From positions 4,092,001 to 4,156,000 of the forward strand of contig NW_026944386.1 of NCBI RefSeq assembly GCF_033439725.1: a stretch of 64,000 nucleotides of DNA. Direction: 5' to 3'. This DNA comes from Neurospora tetraspora. Its lineage: Eukaryota; Ascomycota; Sordariomycetes; Sordariales; Sordariaceae. The notes beneath the pieces are model-generated. The model saw only the letters and a program-made list of their open reading frames with translations, had not been told where the DNA came from and did not search any database. Shown in pieces: positions 35,131 through 47,087 of this stretch (position 1 is the first letter of the stretch; every line of letters starts with the position of its first letter). The position numbers and the translations under genes are program-made.

Positions 35131-35913
35131 CTAAGCCATCTTCGGCTTCGGCTCCTCCTTCATAAACAGATCCTCCTCCTGGCCCAACTCAAACTCCTTC
35201 GACTCCGACTTAATCATCCGATCCGCCTCTTCCTTCAACTCCCCCTTGCTCTTGGGCTCCTTGCCCTCCTCAAACTTGAACCCAGCAAGCTTAAACTCCC
35301 TCAACTGCTCCTCCAGACTCTTCTCCTCCCCCTCCTTGACCCGGGGCAATCCCAGGGCCTCCCGCTCCTTCGCAAACCGCTCCCTCACCTCCGGAGTCTG
35401 CATGATCCTCCACCGCAACATCCACCCCCACGGTCCCAGCTCCTTGACTCTCGCCGCCTTGTGGCCGAGCAGGTACTCATCCAGTCCGCCCACCTTATCA
35501 ATCGTGCGCAGCACGCGCGTAGTGACGCGGGTGCGCACAAACACGCCCAAGGACTTGGACCACAACCGCTTCTGCTGCACGTTCGGCCGCCACTTGCGCC
35601 GCGTCTTGATCTCGTTGCGCTTGGACACGTTGTTGCCGAAGCGGATCAGCGCCGAGCCGTACAGGCCCGTGTTGGATTGGTGGTACACGCGACGGGGCCC
35701 GTAGGGGTAGGCGGGGATCTCGATCTTGAAGTCCGAGTTCGCGGGCACGTCGGGGAGGGGGACGCGGCCGGAGACGTTGGGGATTGGGATCGAGGAGGAG
35801 GGCACGCGCGGTTGGTGGTAGGTGAGCGGGGTGGTGGTTGTGAGGGTGCGCAGTTGCAGACCGAGGGTGGTGGTGCTGCTGGCCCGGAGTGGGCGGGCGA
35901 GGAAGGACGACAT
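35131..35913 (-). CDS. mitochondrial large-subunit ribosomal protein bL28m
   Basis: 260 residues from the ATG at 35913 (MSSFLARPLRASS), which opens a basic, Ser/Thr-rich mitochondrial presequence; the open frame extends upstream but without this feature. The conserved core is GLYGSALIRFGNNVSKRNEIKTRRKWRPNVQ, the L28 domain that binds rRNA, followed by a fungal extension with a helical region (GLDEYLLGHKAARVKELG) and an acidic, Lys/Glu-rich C-terminus. It corresponds to yeast MRPL24. No intron. It lies between aspartate aminotransferase and a divergent HAUS4-like gene. Confidence 0.9.
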   Translation of the reverse strand: MSSFLARPLRASSTTTLGLQLRTLTTTTPLTYHQPRVPSSSIPIPNVSGRVPLPDVPANSDFKIEIPAYPYGPRRVYHQSNTGLYGSALIRFGNNVSKRNEIKTRRKWRPNVQQKRLWSKSLGVFVRTRVTTRVLRTIDKVGGLDEYLLGHKAARVKELGPWGWMLRWRIMQTPEVRERFAKEREALGLPRVKEGEEKSLEEQLREFKLAGFKFEEGKEPKSKGELKEEADRMIKSESKEFELGQEEDLFMKEEPKPKMA

Positions 35914-36615
35914 TTTTGGTGGTGTGGTTGGGGGTATCTCTTGGTGTTTTTTTTTTTGTTGGCTGTCGCGGAATTTGGGAAGAGGCCGGGTCGAGACAGA
36001 AAGCGATTGCGCCGGGACCGAAAAGATCAAGATGTGCGACGGCGGCGCAATTAATGGATTTTGGACGGGCGGGCGGCTATTCGTCGCTGTCGGTCGGTCG
36101 TCGTCGTCGTCGGCGTAGTTGAGTCCGCGTCGCCGGGATTGGGAATGTCTCGGACACAGTCAAGGGTCGAGATTCGAGGTTCCAGCTCTGAGTGGGTGGC
36201 CTGGGCGGGACTCACTGGACGGGAATCGGGGGCGGCGTGACGGGGTCCGGGTCGGGTCTCGCAGCTCACAATCGGATCCGGCACGCGGGACGAATTTGAT
36301 TGCCAAGCCGGGTCCGTGCTCCAATTGCTGGTGTTGTGCATTTTGTGAGCGAGCAGCGGACGAAAATTAAGTGGAGCCCACAGCAGTGCTGCTGGAGAAG
36401 CGGGGCCGATCAGCTGCTTTCGCGGGGCAGCTCGCGACTGATCCTTGTTGGGAAAGCTTATCGGAGCTTATCAGTTGTGATGGAAGAGGTACCTTGATGG
36501 GACACGACGCGCTTTCATTGACGGTTCACAATCAAAAACACATTTAAACATCCCGGATGGACTGGACACCTGAACGGAGACTCAAGTTCATCACAAGCTG
36601 ATCTTCATATCAACC
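35914..36615. other. intergenic, divergent promoters
   Basis: Promoter region shared by bL28m (-) and the HAUS4-like gene (+). It contains a GTCGTCGTCGTC run near 36098-36115 and a poly-T tract near 35950. No gene was recognised. Confidence 0.4.
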
Positions 36616-37866
36616 ATGCTCCCGCCAATTGACAACTCAGTGCTTGAAAACAATCCCCAGTTCGCAAACCTCTACAAGGGCTTGACGGAGCTTCTCCTCA
36701 ACGAAGATGGCTCAACCAAGCTTCATCCACAGAATCCAGTGGCCCAGGAGCGCAAGGCTATCACCGATGTAAGCCCAACTTTCTCATCCCATTATGAAAC
36801 CTACGTATCCGCGTCTAACTCCCACCAAAAGGAACTAACCAAACACCGTCTCGCCGCCGCCTCCGAAACCCTCCTCATCCACGCCCTCTCAACCACCGGC
36901 CCCGATCCTGATCCCGTCCCCATTCCCGCGGAACGGCCCGACCAAAAACTCCAAACTATCCCTGGCGGTCTTATCCAACGCCGCTACGAAAGACCACGGC
37001 TCACCCAACCACCACCACCAACCTCCATCCCGCCCAACCTCAAACAACCACTAACCGACCTCCTCCTCCTTCTCCCCTCCTTCCTCTCTCTAGACTTCTC
37101 CTCTCCCGAACCCCCTCTAGACGCAGAGTCCCTCTCCCTTCTTTTAACCTCCCCACCCCTCTCCCTCCTCCCCTCCCTCCTACCGTATTTAGGTCCCCTT
37201 TTGTCAACCACCCTTCACTCCCACGCTATACACCTCACCCACCTCATCCCCTTTTCCCATCCCTCAATAACAACAACCACCACCACCACCACCTCCAACC
37301 CATTTTCTTCTACTACCACCCGCCTAATCCCCCACCTCCCCACCAAAATCTCCTCCCTCACTACCCTCACCACCCAAACTCAAACCCTCCCCCAGTTACA
37401 ATCTTCCCTCCTCAACTCCCGTCTCCAAACCGCCGAAGCAGTCACCTCCCTCCTATCCAAATACACCGCTTGCTTGTCCCACCTCATCAAAACGCTCGAA
37501 GCAAAACACGGTCCCATCGCCCGCTCTCTGGAATTTAAGGCATTCGAAACGGCGTTGTTGGCGCAAAAGGCTGAGAAGGAGTGTGAATTGGCGGTTTTGG
37601 GGGTTAGGAAGGAGGTTTATACGCCGGAGGTGAGGAGGGCTTTGGGGGAGTGTCGGGGGTGGTTAGGGGGTGAACCAAAGAGGGTGGAGGAGGAGGTGAG
37701 GAGGGGAGTGGGGTTGTTGAGGGGGTATGGGATGGGTTTGGAAGGGGAGGGTGAGGGGGACCCGGAAAAGGAGAAAGTGATGAGGGAGATTGCGAGGGTT
37801 TATGGCGAGATGGAGAGGGAGGTGGAGGTTGTTAGGAGGGATTTGGAACGACTGGGAGGGGTGTGA
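36616..37866 (+). CDS. HAUS4/augmin-like coiled-coil protein (tentative)
   Basis: Two exons, 36616-36768 and 36832-37866, give 395 residues; the 63-bp intron (donor GTAAGC, CTAAC branch, acceptor AAAG) has no stop and keeps frame. The N-terminus LPPIDNSVLENNPQFANLYKGL resembles the start of HAUS4-type augmin subunits (a PPC-NxxVLExNPxFxxLY pattern). The middle is Leu/Pro/Ser-rich low complexity with a poly-Thr run. The C-terminal half is predicted coiled coil (LLNSRLQTAEAVTSLLSKY, FKAFETALLAQKAEKE, MEREVEVVRRDLERL). Augmin recruits gamma-tubulin to spindle microtubules. Family assignment is from general pattern only. The coding strand flips from very C-rich to very G-rich near 37540. Confidence 0.6.
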   Translation: MLPPIDNSVLENNPQFANLYKGLTELLLNEDGSTKLHPQNPVAQERKAITDVSPTFSSHYETYVSASNSHQKELTKHRLAAASETLLIHALSTTGPDPDPVPIPAERPDQKLQTIPGGLIQRRYERPRLTQPPPPTSIPPNLKQPLTDLLLLLPSFLSLDFSSPEPPLDAESLSLLLTSPPLSLLPSLLPYLGPLLSTTLHSHAIHLTHLIPFSHPSITTTTTTTTSNPFSSTTTRLIPHLPTKISSLTTLTTQTQTLPQLQSSLLNSRLQTAEAVTSLLSKYTACLSHLIKTLEAKHGPIARSLEFKAFETALLAQKAEKECELAVLGVRKEVYTPEVRRALGECRGWLGGEPKRVEEEVRRGVGLLRGYGMGLEGEGEGDPEKEKVMREIARVYGEMEREVEVVRRDLERLGGV

Positions 37867-38269
37867 GGGTGAAGGTCAGGGTGATGGTTGGGGTGGATGC
37901 TACATACGAGTTACAATGGGGGTTATGAGTTATGAGGCATGATAGGGCGTTTGGGCATTGTTAATTATGATACCAGGGTTTGCGAACTACAAGGGGACAG
38001 ACAGAGGAGTATGGTTTAATGGAACTAGGTGAGTCTACGCCATTGCCAATTACCTTTTATGGAATGCAATGTAGACTGACATGACAAATCACAGAGGATT
38101 TCATGGAAACAATCAAGCACCTGTAACAGGGAATCTATTGATAATCCATTCAACCGGTCTCACCCGGTGAACAGGATGTGGTTTAAATGGTGTGACGAAT
38201 CGAAGCTATATAGCATCAGATGCTCAAACTTTTTAGTGCTTTTTCCAAAACACAACCCAAGACCGCACT
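37867..38269. other. intergenic between convergent genes
   Basis: 3' flanks of the HAUS4-like gene (+) and trp-3 (-). No feature recognised. Confidence 0.4.
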
Positions 38270-40523
38270 TTAAAAGCGCAAGTCCCAGCCAATCTTGGGT
38301 CCGATAATAGGAAGCTCATCAGCAACGCTCTGAACATCCTTGTCACCACGACCAGACAAGCAGATGACAACATCCTCATCCGGCTTCATGGTCTTGGCCA
38401 ATTCCAGAGCGCCCCAGATACCGTGAGAAGACTCCAACGCGGGGATGATACCCTCCAGCTGGCTCATCAGACGGAAACCCTCAAAGGCCTGGGCGTCCGT
38501 GGCAGCCACGAACTTGGCGCGCTCGGTATCCTTCCAGTTGGACAGCTCGGGGCCGACACCGGGGTAATCGAGACCGGCAGAGACGGAGTGGGTGTCCTGG
38601 ATCTGGCCGTACTGGTTCTGCAAGATGTAGGTACGGACACCGTGCAAGACACCCTTGCTACCGCCGGTAAGGGTGGCACTGTGGCGGTCAGTGTCGACAC
38701 CGTCACCACCGGCCTCAACACCGAGGAGCTTGACGCTGGGGTCGTTGGAGAAGGGGTAGAACATGCCGACGGCATTGCTACCGCCACCAACACAGGCGAC
38801 GACGGCATCGGGGAGCTTGCCGCGCTTCTCCAGCATCTGCTGCTTGGTCTCGTTACCGATGACGGACTGGAAGGTGCGCACAATGGTGGGGAAGGGGTGA
38901 GGACCAATGGCGGAGCCGATGATGTAGTGGGTATCGGCAAGGTGGACGACCCAGTGGCGGAGAGCCTCGTTGACGGCATCGCGGAGGGTGCGGGTACCGG
39001 CCTCGACGGCGACGACCTTGGCTCCGAGAAGCTTCATGCGGAAGACGTTGAGAGCCTGGCGACGGACATCCTCGGCACCCATGAAAACGGTGCACTCCAT
39101 GCCGAACTTGGCGCACACGGTGGCAGTGGCGACACCGTGCTGACCGGCGCCGGTCTCGGCGATAATCTTCTTCTTGCCGAGTCTGCGGGCAAGCAGCAGC
39201 TGGCCAAGAGCGTTGTTGATCTTGTGGGAACCAGTGTGGTTGAGATCTTCACGCTTCAACCAGATGTTGGCACCGCCAGCATACTCGGTGAGACGCTCGG
39301 CCTTGTGAAGCTGACCAGGACGACCCATCCAGGGGTAGTAAGAGCGGTACTCTTCCCAGAAAGCGGGATCGTCCTTGATCTTGTTGAAACCGTCCTCAAG
39401 CTCGGTAAGGCAGTCCATGAGCGCCTCAGGGACGTACTGACCACCGAACTCACCGAAACGCTTGGGAATGGTGCCGTGGAGAGCGGCGAGCTGAGAGTCA
39501 ATGTCGGCCTCGGTGATGACGCTGTCGACGGTGGCGGTGCCCGAGGGTTCCTTGGCGGCTTCGAGAGCCTCACCCATGTTGAGCTCATGAGCGGACTCGT
39601 CAAAGGTGCGGCCGCAGAGGTAAGAGCAGTACTCCTGGACAGCCTGGGGCTCCTCACCCTTGGCGGCCTTCTGGAGAGTGGTGATGATCTGGCTACCAAC
39701 GACGACACCGTCGGCAATGGCGCCAACAGAGGTGAAATGCTCATGGGTGCTGACACCGAAACCGACGGCAGCAGGCTTGTTGCCGCTGTACTTCTTGACG
39801 CGGGCGAGGAGCTCGGGAAGGTTGGCGTTGAGAGTGCCGGAAGCGCCGGTGACGCCCTGGCGGGAGACGACGTAGATGAAGGAGTCGGCGAGCTGGCAGA
39901 GAACGCGCATACGAGCGTCCGAGGTGGCGGGCGCAATCAGAGGGACGTAGGAGAGTCCACCACGGCTGCAGAGCTGGCGGAAAGAGACGGCCTCCTCAGG
40001 GGGCAAGTCAACAATGATGAAGCCGTTGACACCGGCCTCCTTGCAGTCGTTGAGGAGGCGCTCCTCGCCGTAGCTGAGCATAGGGTTGTAGTAGCCCATG
40101 AGCAGGACGGGGGCCTTGAGGCCGCGCTGGCGAGCGTCGCGGACCATCTGCAGGGTCGAGTGGACGGTGACGCCATGCTGGAGAGCGATCTATAGGGGAC
40201 AGGGAGTGTCAGAGAGGTATTGCGCGCCATGATGATGCGGCGCTTCTTCTTACAGTGTTGGCAGTCTGGATGGTCGGGCCATCGGCAATGGGGTCGGTAA
40301 AGGGGACACCGAGCTCGATCACGTCGGCGCCGCCCTTCTCCATGGCCAGGAGAATATCGGGGGTCTGCTCGGGCGTGGGGAAACCGGCCGTGACATAGGT
40401 GACGAGCGCGGGCTGTTGAGGAGGGATGTTAGCATGATGTCGAACAAAGACCGGAGTGCAGATGGAAGAACATACCCTGTTCTGGGCCTTGCAGCGCTGG
40501 AAAGTCTGCTTGATACCCTCCAT
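38270..40523 (-). CDS. trp-3: bifunctional tryptophan synthase (fused alpha and beta chains)
   Basis: Three exons, 40476-40523, 40254-40412 and 38270-40189, give 708 residues, the length I recall for Neurospora TRP3. Introns are 63 and 64 bp. The alpha domain (about residues 1-265) has the catalytic Glu and Asp in [18 protein letters not shown] and the GFGVS phosphate loop. The beta domain (about 300-700) has [13 protein letters not shown] with the PLP lysine near residue 392, GAGQHGVA and GGGSNAVG. Alpha cleaves indole-3-glycerol phosphate to indole and beta condenses it with serine, the last steps of tryptophan synthesis, with channelling between domains. Two TGACTC sites upstream suit CPC1 cross-pathway control. 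Codon use is strongly C-ending. Confidence 0.97.
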
Positions 40524-41392
40524 GGTGTAGCGGTGGTGGATGACTGCAGCTGGATGGATAATGACTTGTGCACAATGCTAAGCGGGAGAAGTGGTTGAAG
40601 CAGTCCGTGAAGAAAAAGGCGATGCAGGAACCAAGTGTTGTTGGTTAACAAGGAACAAAGAATAAAAGGCAAGATAAAAGTGGATGACTCCGGTGGATGA
40701 CAGTGTACAATTGCCCGAAGACGACCTGTTCGCCCCGCAAATCCCGATGTCGCCTTTGACTCACCCGATTTTTCTGACTCTCTCTCGATCCGGCCGCCGT
40801 GTTTCAATTGACCACTGGCGGCACGTCTGCCCCGCCATCCCGCCCAGGGGCACTGTGCCGTCTTCCCTTGCCACCGATCCCGGACCCTGGCAGGGTCCGC
40901 TGCTAGTGTCTTGGCATTTTCCTCGCCCCCAATTTGCCTGCTTGCCTGCCACGGAGCTCCAGCTTTTGCATTTGATGTGAGCTCTTGTTTTTGGTGTTGA
41001 TGAGCATCGCCAGAATCACAATGAAGATTCAGCTGTTTAGAAAAAAGTGGCACTGAGTTGTTGATCAAGTTGTCACTGGATGTGGTCATCAATTGCCACA
41101 CCCTGACAGTGTCAAGGTACATCATGTTCATTTGCCAAATGCTTGTAGCATCCAGATTGGAAGCTCTACGAGTCTGGGAGAGGGAGGGTTAGGGTTAGAT
41201 GTATAGCCACTACCGGCAGGCAAATGGACAACAAATGGCAGGCAGGCATCCCTTTCCTTCCGTAGCACAACAGCACCGACTCCAGCACACGTCGTCATCA
41301 TCACCGTCGTCAACCTCCAAACAACCTCCTCCAATTCTCCAACTGCATCGATCCCCTCCATTGCCCCCCGCGAGAAGCATGCGATAGTTACG
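40524..41392. other. divergent trp-3 / BTN1 promoter region
   Basis: About 870 bp shared by trp-3 (-) and BTN1 (+). It contains two TGACTC motifs, listed separately, close to trp-3. The right half near BTN1 has CA/CT-rich leader-like sequence. No gene was recognised. Confidence 0.5.
40685..40763. promoter_or_regulatory. two CPC1/GCN4-type TGACTC sites upstream of trp-3
   Basis: TGACTC at 40685-40690 and TGACTCA at 40757-40763 lie about 160 and 240 bp upstream of the trp-3 ATG. TGACTCA is the core bound by Gcn4 and Neurospora CPC1, which induce amino-acid biosynthetic genes on starvation. The motifs are seen directly; binding is inferred from family knowledge. Confidence 0.6.
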
Positions 41393-42850
41393 ATGAACAG
41401 GTCGCCTTCCTCCTCCGGGTTGCTCCCCTTGCCTGGTGCCCCTTCGTCATCGTGGGCCCTCTACCGTGCCCGTCTCTCGAGTCTTCTCCAGAGTGTAGAC
41501 ACTGCTGTCTTTGTCGCATTCTGGTTGTTTGGTGCGTCCTTGTTTTCCTTCATCTGCCCTGGTCCTCGCGATATGTGCTAACACCCCCTATCAGGCCTCA
41601 TCAACAATGTCCTCTACGTCATCATCCTCTCTGCCGCCCAAGACCTTGTCGGAAACGGCATCCCCAAGGGCGTCGTCCTCCTCGCCGATGTCATGCCTAG
41701 CTTCCTGACCAAGCTTGTTGCTCCCTACTTCATCCATCGCATACCTTATGCCACCCGCATCTTCATTTTCGTCGCCCTCTCCTCCGCCGGCATGCTGCTT
41801 ATCGCCTTCACACCGCCGTCCCAATCGGTGGCCGTCAAGTTGATCGGTGTCGGCTTGTCCAGCATCAGCAGTGGTGGCGGCGAGCTGAGCTTCTTGGGTC
41901 TCACACACTACTATGGTCACATGAGTCTGGCCGCTTGGGGTAGTGGTACCGGCGGTGCAGGCCTCATCGGCTCCCTTTTGTATGTGATGCTGACAGACTG
42001 GATCGGCCTCAGCGTCAAGACAAGCTTGCTCGCCTCTGCATTTCTGCCCATCATCATGCTTGTCAGCTTCTTCTTGATCCTCCCCCATGGGCCACTGCGC
42101 GCGAGTGCCCGTAAGACCTACGAACCTATTGCCAATCGTGACTCTTTCCAGGAAGAAAGAGAAGGGGTGGAGGACAACTTTGGCGATATTCCTACGAGCA
42201 CGGCATCATCAAGCCTTCTAGCCCCCGGACCTGCAGTCGCTGCCACGGTATATTCATCGCACCCCACGGAAGATGCCCGGAAGGACTCACTTGCTGCCAA
42301 AATTCGACGATCCAAGTTGCTCTTCTTCCCGTACATGCTCCCACTTTTGCTGGTCTACATTGCCGAATACACCATCAACCAAGGCGTCTCCCCGACTTTG
42401 CTCTTCCCGCTCGATTCATCGCCTTTTACCGAGTTCAGGTCCTTTTACCCGTTTTACGGCTTCCTTTACCAAGTCGGTGTTTTCATCTCGCGTTCCTCGA
42501 TTGCTTTCATTCGCATCCACCACTTATATCTGCCGTCTCTGCTTCAAGTCGCCAACCTCGTTCTGCTCACTTTGCACGCTCTGTTCAATTTCATCCCTTC
42601 TGTTTACATCGTTTTTGTCATTATATTCTGCGAGGGTCTGCTCGGCGGTGGTGTCTACGTCAACACCTTTGCCGAGATTATGGAGAATGTCCCGGCGGAA
42701 GATCGCGAGTTCAGCTTGAGTGCTACCTCGGTGAGCGATAGTGGCGGTATCTGTGTGGCTGGCTTCCTGAGCATGGCCATGGAGGTATGGCTATGCAATT
42801 GGCAGGTTGATCACGGGAGGGATTGGTGCAGGCGCATCAAGGCTGGCTAA
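41393..42850 (+). CDS. btn1: BTN1 / CLN3 (battenin) vacuolar membrane protein
   Basis: Two exons, 41393-41531 and 41595-42850, give 464 residues; the 63-bp intron (donor GTGCGT, acceptor TCAG) splits a Gly codon and restores [24 protein letters not shown], the hallmark first membrane segment of CLN3. Other conserved features are [59 protein letters not shown], and the C-terminal [11 protein letters not shown]. Ten or more membrane segments are seen, with a long hydrophilic loop near residues 235-295. Yeast Btn1 sits in the vacuole or Golgi and affects luminal pH and basic amino-acid handling. Transcribed divergently from trp-3. Confidence 0.95.
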
Positions 42851-42935
42851 TTAAAGCCTAAGGCATGAAGGGGTGGGTCTCTCTCTGGGACCGCCAGCTT
42901 CATGCTGACATGGTCTGATCGAGACAAAGCCCAAC

Positions 42936-45137
42936 ATGAACCTGAACCTCTTCACCTTGGACATCGTTCAATCTCTCATCATGGACCTCACTTCCGATAA
43001 AAACGCAACCTCGCAAATCGCGTCTACTCGACCACTCCACCAACTTTGTGGCGCGTGCCTATCTAGCTTCCCTCGTCATGGCGAATGGTCTTTTGAAAGC
43101 TTCTGCCGGCAGCATCCCTGGTGTCCATATCTCATGCGACAATGCACTTTCAAAGACCTTCAAAACTCTGCGAACACGGGCTGTCACCTTTGTACCATGA
43201 TGTTGCATGTCATCCTTCGTCGGCAACCTAATGGCACGGGGTTCAAGTTCGGGCTGTTTCTGTGGGATTGGAAGGTACGGCATGCTTACACTATTGGTAC
43301 ATTCCTGAACGGAGAAGAACTAGACACGAAGCTCGAAATTCGCCCACTATCCACCTTCCAAACTGATCGACCCTCTGTCAAGATTGAACGACTACCTTCG
43401 CTTGACTCGAACTTGGGCGTAACTCCTCTTGAAATGGCTAGGAACTGGTTGCAAGTCTGTCAGCATAACCACACGCAATGCAGGCCTCCCAAGTCGACCA
43501 GTACTCCTTGGGCACAACAATCGAAGTACATACGGCTCATTAGCATCCAATCTCAGGACAATGGTACTCAGACATACCGGCTGGTTGAACACCCTCTGGA
43601 CGGAAATGTTGATTATATGACCCTGAGCTACCGCTGGACAGACGAAGTCAAAAAGAACAAACTTTTGGGAGAGAACAAGGAGAGGTTCTACGAGTCTATA
43701 CCGACAGACGACTGGCCTCAGATCTACCGTGATGCTGTAATGATGACAGGCTATTTCCACGTCCAATACTTGTGGATAGATGCACTATGCATCGTACAGG
43801 ACGATCCATGCGATTGGGAAGAGCAGGCCGCTTTGATGAATATCATATATGAAAGAGGGATTCTCAACCTTGCTGCTGTTATGGGCGAAGAATAGCCGGG
43901 CCTTCACGTTTCCCGTGACCCACTGAGCATGTTTGACTGCTTGCTAACCCGCGAATCTGGGGAACCATGGGTCTGCGCAAATGTCGAGGATGAACTGGAC
44001 GTCCTTGCTCGCTTCCCTCTCTACCAACGAGGATGGACATTTCAAGAACGCCTCCTCTCCAACCGGACTCTGCACTTTGGCCGCCAGCTTGTATGGGAGT
44101 GTGACGCTGGTCTTGCTACAGAGGTGTGTCCAGAACTCATAACCACCAAACACGATGCTACCCGCACAATCAAACGAACATTCGCGGGGAGCCAATACAA
44201 GTTCCCGCCGCCGAGGATGTTAGTTGGGGCCTTTTCAGCTCTTTGGAAGATGGTTGTCGTGAGTTTCAGCAAAATGCAACTGACCTACTCGAGTGACAAA
44301 GTGCCGGCGCTGCAAGGGATTACAAACAGGCTCGGGTATCGTCTCAGCCTGGATCCGGCAGACTACTACGTGGCCGGGCTATGGGTGGTTGAGTGCTCCC
44401 AGTTGTCCTGGCTACGTGAGAGCCATCAGAACTGGCTTACATCAGAGGACAACGAAGTGGCATGCAAGCCTTGCAAAAAGCCCCCGTCTTGGTCATGGAC
44501 GGTGTGCGCAGAGGCTGTGAAGATACCTGGTGGAGCTTTTCAACCGATAGATTTGGTGGTGCTTGGAGCAGTCCCTGTTCGCAGCCGAGATGCCGGGCTT
44601 CGACATATGGTTACAGTCCATGAATGCATTTCGACGGTATTATTCAAGGACAACGCCGCAGCACGGGAGCCTGAACCATTCACAGGGCTCACTTTACGTG
44701 GCAAGTTCATCCATTGGTTCCAAATCCATACAATCCTCCAACTCGGACAACGAACGCCAGAGTTCACTATCAAAGGCTATGTTCCAACGGATGCTAGCAA
44801 GTCCGGTTCATTCAACATCAAAATTATCCTTGACCGTCCAATTCCTGAACACAGTTCACACAAAGGCTTGAAGCTGTTGCCAATCCATTGCAATCGCTCG
44901 CAAGGCAGCAGTCCCGACGAAATGTGTGGCATTCTTTTGGCATTCTTGGGCTTTGATGAGGGAATGGCGCTCTATCGTCGGCTAGGCCAGTTTCAGGTCG
45001 TGGATTTGGAAGGCTCTCCGTCGTGCTTTTTGCGGTACTTCCATTTACCCCGTGAGCGAGGAACAGCAGAAACTCATGAAATGCCGGTTGGTTTACAACA
45101 GGAGTTGGATGAACTACCACCTTTTAAGGTTATCTAG
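42936..45137 (+). pseudogene. HET-domain gene interrupted by an in-frame TAG
   Basis: One continuous frame of 733 sense codons is broken only by TAG at 43893-43895. Before the stop lies a cysteine-containing N-terminus (LCGACLSSF, CHLCTMML) and the HET domain: YMTLSYRWTD, YRDAVMMTGYFHVQYLWID, ALCIVQDDPCDWEEQAALM. After it come GLHVSRDPLS, RGWTFQERLLSNRTLHF and a long C-terminal region, the normal continuation of HET proteins. HET proteins trigger heterokaryon-incompatibility cell death in ascomycetes. No splice pair removes the TAG without deleting conserved residues. TAG could derive from CAG by a C-to-T change in a CpA context. The two halves could also be expressed separately, or the stop could be a strain-specific allele or sequencing error. 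Confidence 0.7.
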
Positions 45138-45824
45138 ACTCGCTGGGAACTTCCTGACGGGCTTGTGGCCTGCCTCGGGACGATCTGGATGATAAGAACA
45201 AAGGGGAGATGACTCGCTGATAAATGCATTGTCAGCGACTTTTGACCTTGAGTCTCCCAGGCAATAATGCTCTGAATTCAGCCTGTTGACAACTCTTCAC
45301 ATCGTCGTGTTATCTTTTCATTAGCATGGATTTACACGTTATTTCGCCTTCACATCTGTCCAGATTTTGAGTCTCCCTGTCTCAAATTACCTGCACTTCA
45401 TCCTCTTCCTCATTTGATAGCCGTCATAAATACATCAATTTTCACAGTTGTCTTTCCCTTGCCATACATGTACCTCCTTGTGTGTGTCGTCAAATTTGCA
45501 GATGTTTCGATACAATATTTCGCGCTCTCTCGTCATGATCCATCCATTCTCCCAAAACACCTGCATTAATGTGCATATCCGACATAGTACTGCGGGAGAG
45601 CCGCTTATTACCCGTCTGCCGGCAGTTCAATGCATGTGCAGATGACATCCGACAGGATGGAAGCTCTCCACGCTATGATTTTGCGATGATGATCTAAAGA
45701 ATAATCATAGCCGAAACATCCGGGACGGCGAGGAATCTGTGATCACCATGATAATCCTCGAGCACCCCCCATCAGTAAGTTCTTGTCCCTTGACCTTCAC
45801 CATGAACTTGAACAGCTAGCAAAC
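45138..45824. other. intergenic
   Basis: 3' flank of the HET gene and promoter of the next gene. TATA-like and CT-rich segments occur but no gene was recognised. Confidence 0.4.
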
Positions 45825-46766
45825 ATGCGATACCCAACGACGCAATCATCAACCTCTCTCTCCCTTCTCATGCTACTCCAACAACAGAATGCCGCAGCAG
45901 CAGCGCTCTCAATTTCTTCTCCACATCTCCAGCTGCTGTCCGGATCACCACCATCCTCTCTCAGCCTACTACCCGAAACCCAGACACCACCAAACCAAAA
46001 CCTCCTAACCTACCTCTCCACCACCACTACATATACTGACACCTCAATACCAATCTCCTCCTCCTCCCTCTGCACCAGCTTCATCTCCCGCGACAAATCC
46101 GCCCTCCTCCTACCGAACGCGCGCATCCCGCTGTCTCCGGCAGGATTCATCGATTGCTTCCTCGAGCCTCAAGGGTCGCAAGCAGAAGACAACCAGCACC
46201 AAAAGCAACAACTAGTCTTCAAAGGGATTCCTGCGGGATGGCAGTTTAGTATTACAAAGATTACGCTCGCTGGGTGGTTGGATTTGGAAAGAGGGGCTTT
46301 TGTCGAGAGGGTTTCGCTTTCTGTTGGCTATCCCGAGGGTGAGAAGGGGTGGAAATGGAAATGGGGTCTTAAAAAACCGAGAAGAGCAGCCCCCCAAAAA
46401 AGTCATTATGCTCTAATCGACACAGCAACATCCCTCACCCCCTACGGCCGTTTCGGCACCGGATACCAGGGGACTTTCAACCTCTCTATGCCCGTCAAAC
46501 CCCCCCAACCCAAAGCCAGTGTCCGCAGTTCAAGCAGCACAGACAAAGGAAGGAGAGACCAACTAGCCCTCTCGCCGTGCTCAACGGGTCCCGAGATGGA
46601 GATCGCTCTGGGCGCTGAGCTGTGGTTTTCACTTTCTCATGAACAGATTGATTTTGATGATACGATTGTTCATTGGGGGAGGCTGGGTGGGGAGGGTAAG
46701 GGTGAGGAAGAAGGGGATGAGAAGACGTTGAGGGTTGGGGTAACTGGGAGGTGGACGAGGTGTTGA
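45825..46766 (+). CDS. hypothetical protein, possibly DUF4360-like
   Basis: 313 residues from the ATG at 45825 (MRYPTTQSSTS); upstream the frame is open but only a TTG precedes. The N-terminus has a moderately hydrophobic Leu/Ala stretch (LSLLMLLQQQNAAAAALS) that may be a signal sequence. Two cysteines sit in SLCTSF and FIDCFLEPQ, and the segment AGWQFSITKITLAGWLDLERGAF resembles the GWxFxxxxxxxGxxxL region of fungal DUF4360 proteins. The C-terminus is charged and ends in RWTRC. I do not recognise a function. Codon use shifts from C-ending to G-ending around 46245. Confidence 0.5.
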   Translation: MRYPTTQSSTSLSLLMLLQQQNAAAAALSISSPHLQLLSGSPPSSLSLLPETQTPPNQNLLTYLSTTTTYTDTSIPISSSSLCTSFISRDKSALLLPNARIPLSPAGFIDCFLEPQGSQAEDNQHQKQQLVFKGIPAGWQFSITKITLAGWLDLERGAFVERVSLSVGYPEGEKGWKWKWGLKKPRRAAPQKSHYALIDTATSLTPYGRFGTGYQGTFNLSMPVKPPQPKASVRSSSSTDKGRRDQLALSPCSTGPEMEIALGAELWFSLSHEQIDFDDTIVHWGRLGGEGKGEEEGDEKTLRVGVTGRWTRC

Positions 46767-47087
46767 GGGTAATGTGGTTGGTTGGTGCAATGGGTGTGAT
46801 TGAGATGCGGGGGTCGGGTGGTTGGAAAGAAGGTGTGTGTGGAAAGGAGGTGAGGGAGGGAAGTGAGAGAAGCAGTCAAGATAGATAGATACAAATGGAA
46901 ATTTCGGGGCAAGTGGGTGGAGCTGAGGATAATCATGGGTTTCATGAAGCTGCTGGTATCAACGTAAATGAGCACCAAACCAAAGAAGCAGCGAGGTGCT
47001 GCTGGGTATCAATTTTCGTAATAGTGAGGGCGATGAAGCCAGGCGTCAATTCCTCTCCTCTCTATCTCACCAATCTCCTCCCAACAA
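46767..47087. other. intergenic between convergent genes
   Basis: G- and A-rich + strand, with 3' flanks of the hypothetical gene (+) and the kinase gene (-). No feature seen. Confidence 0.4.
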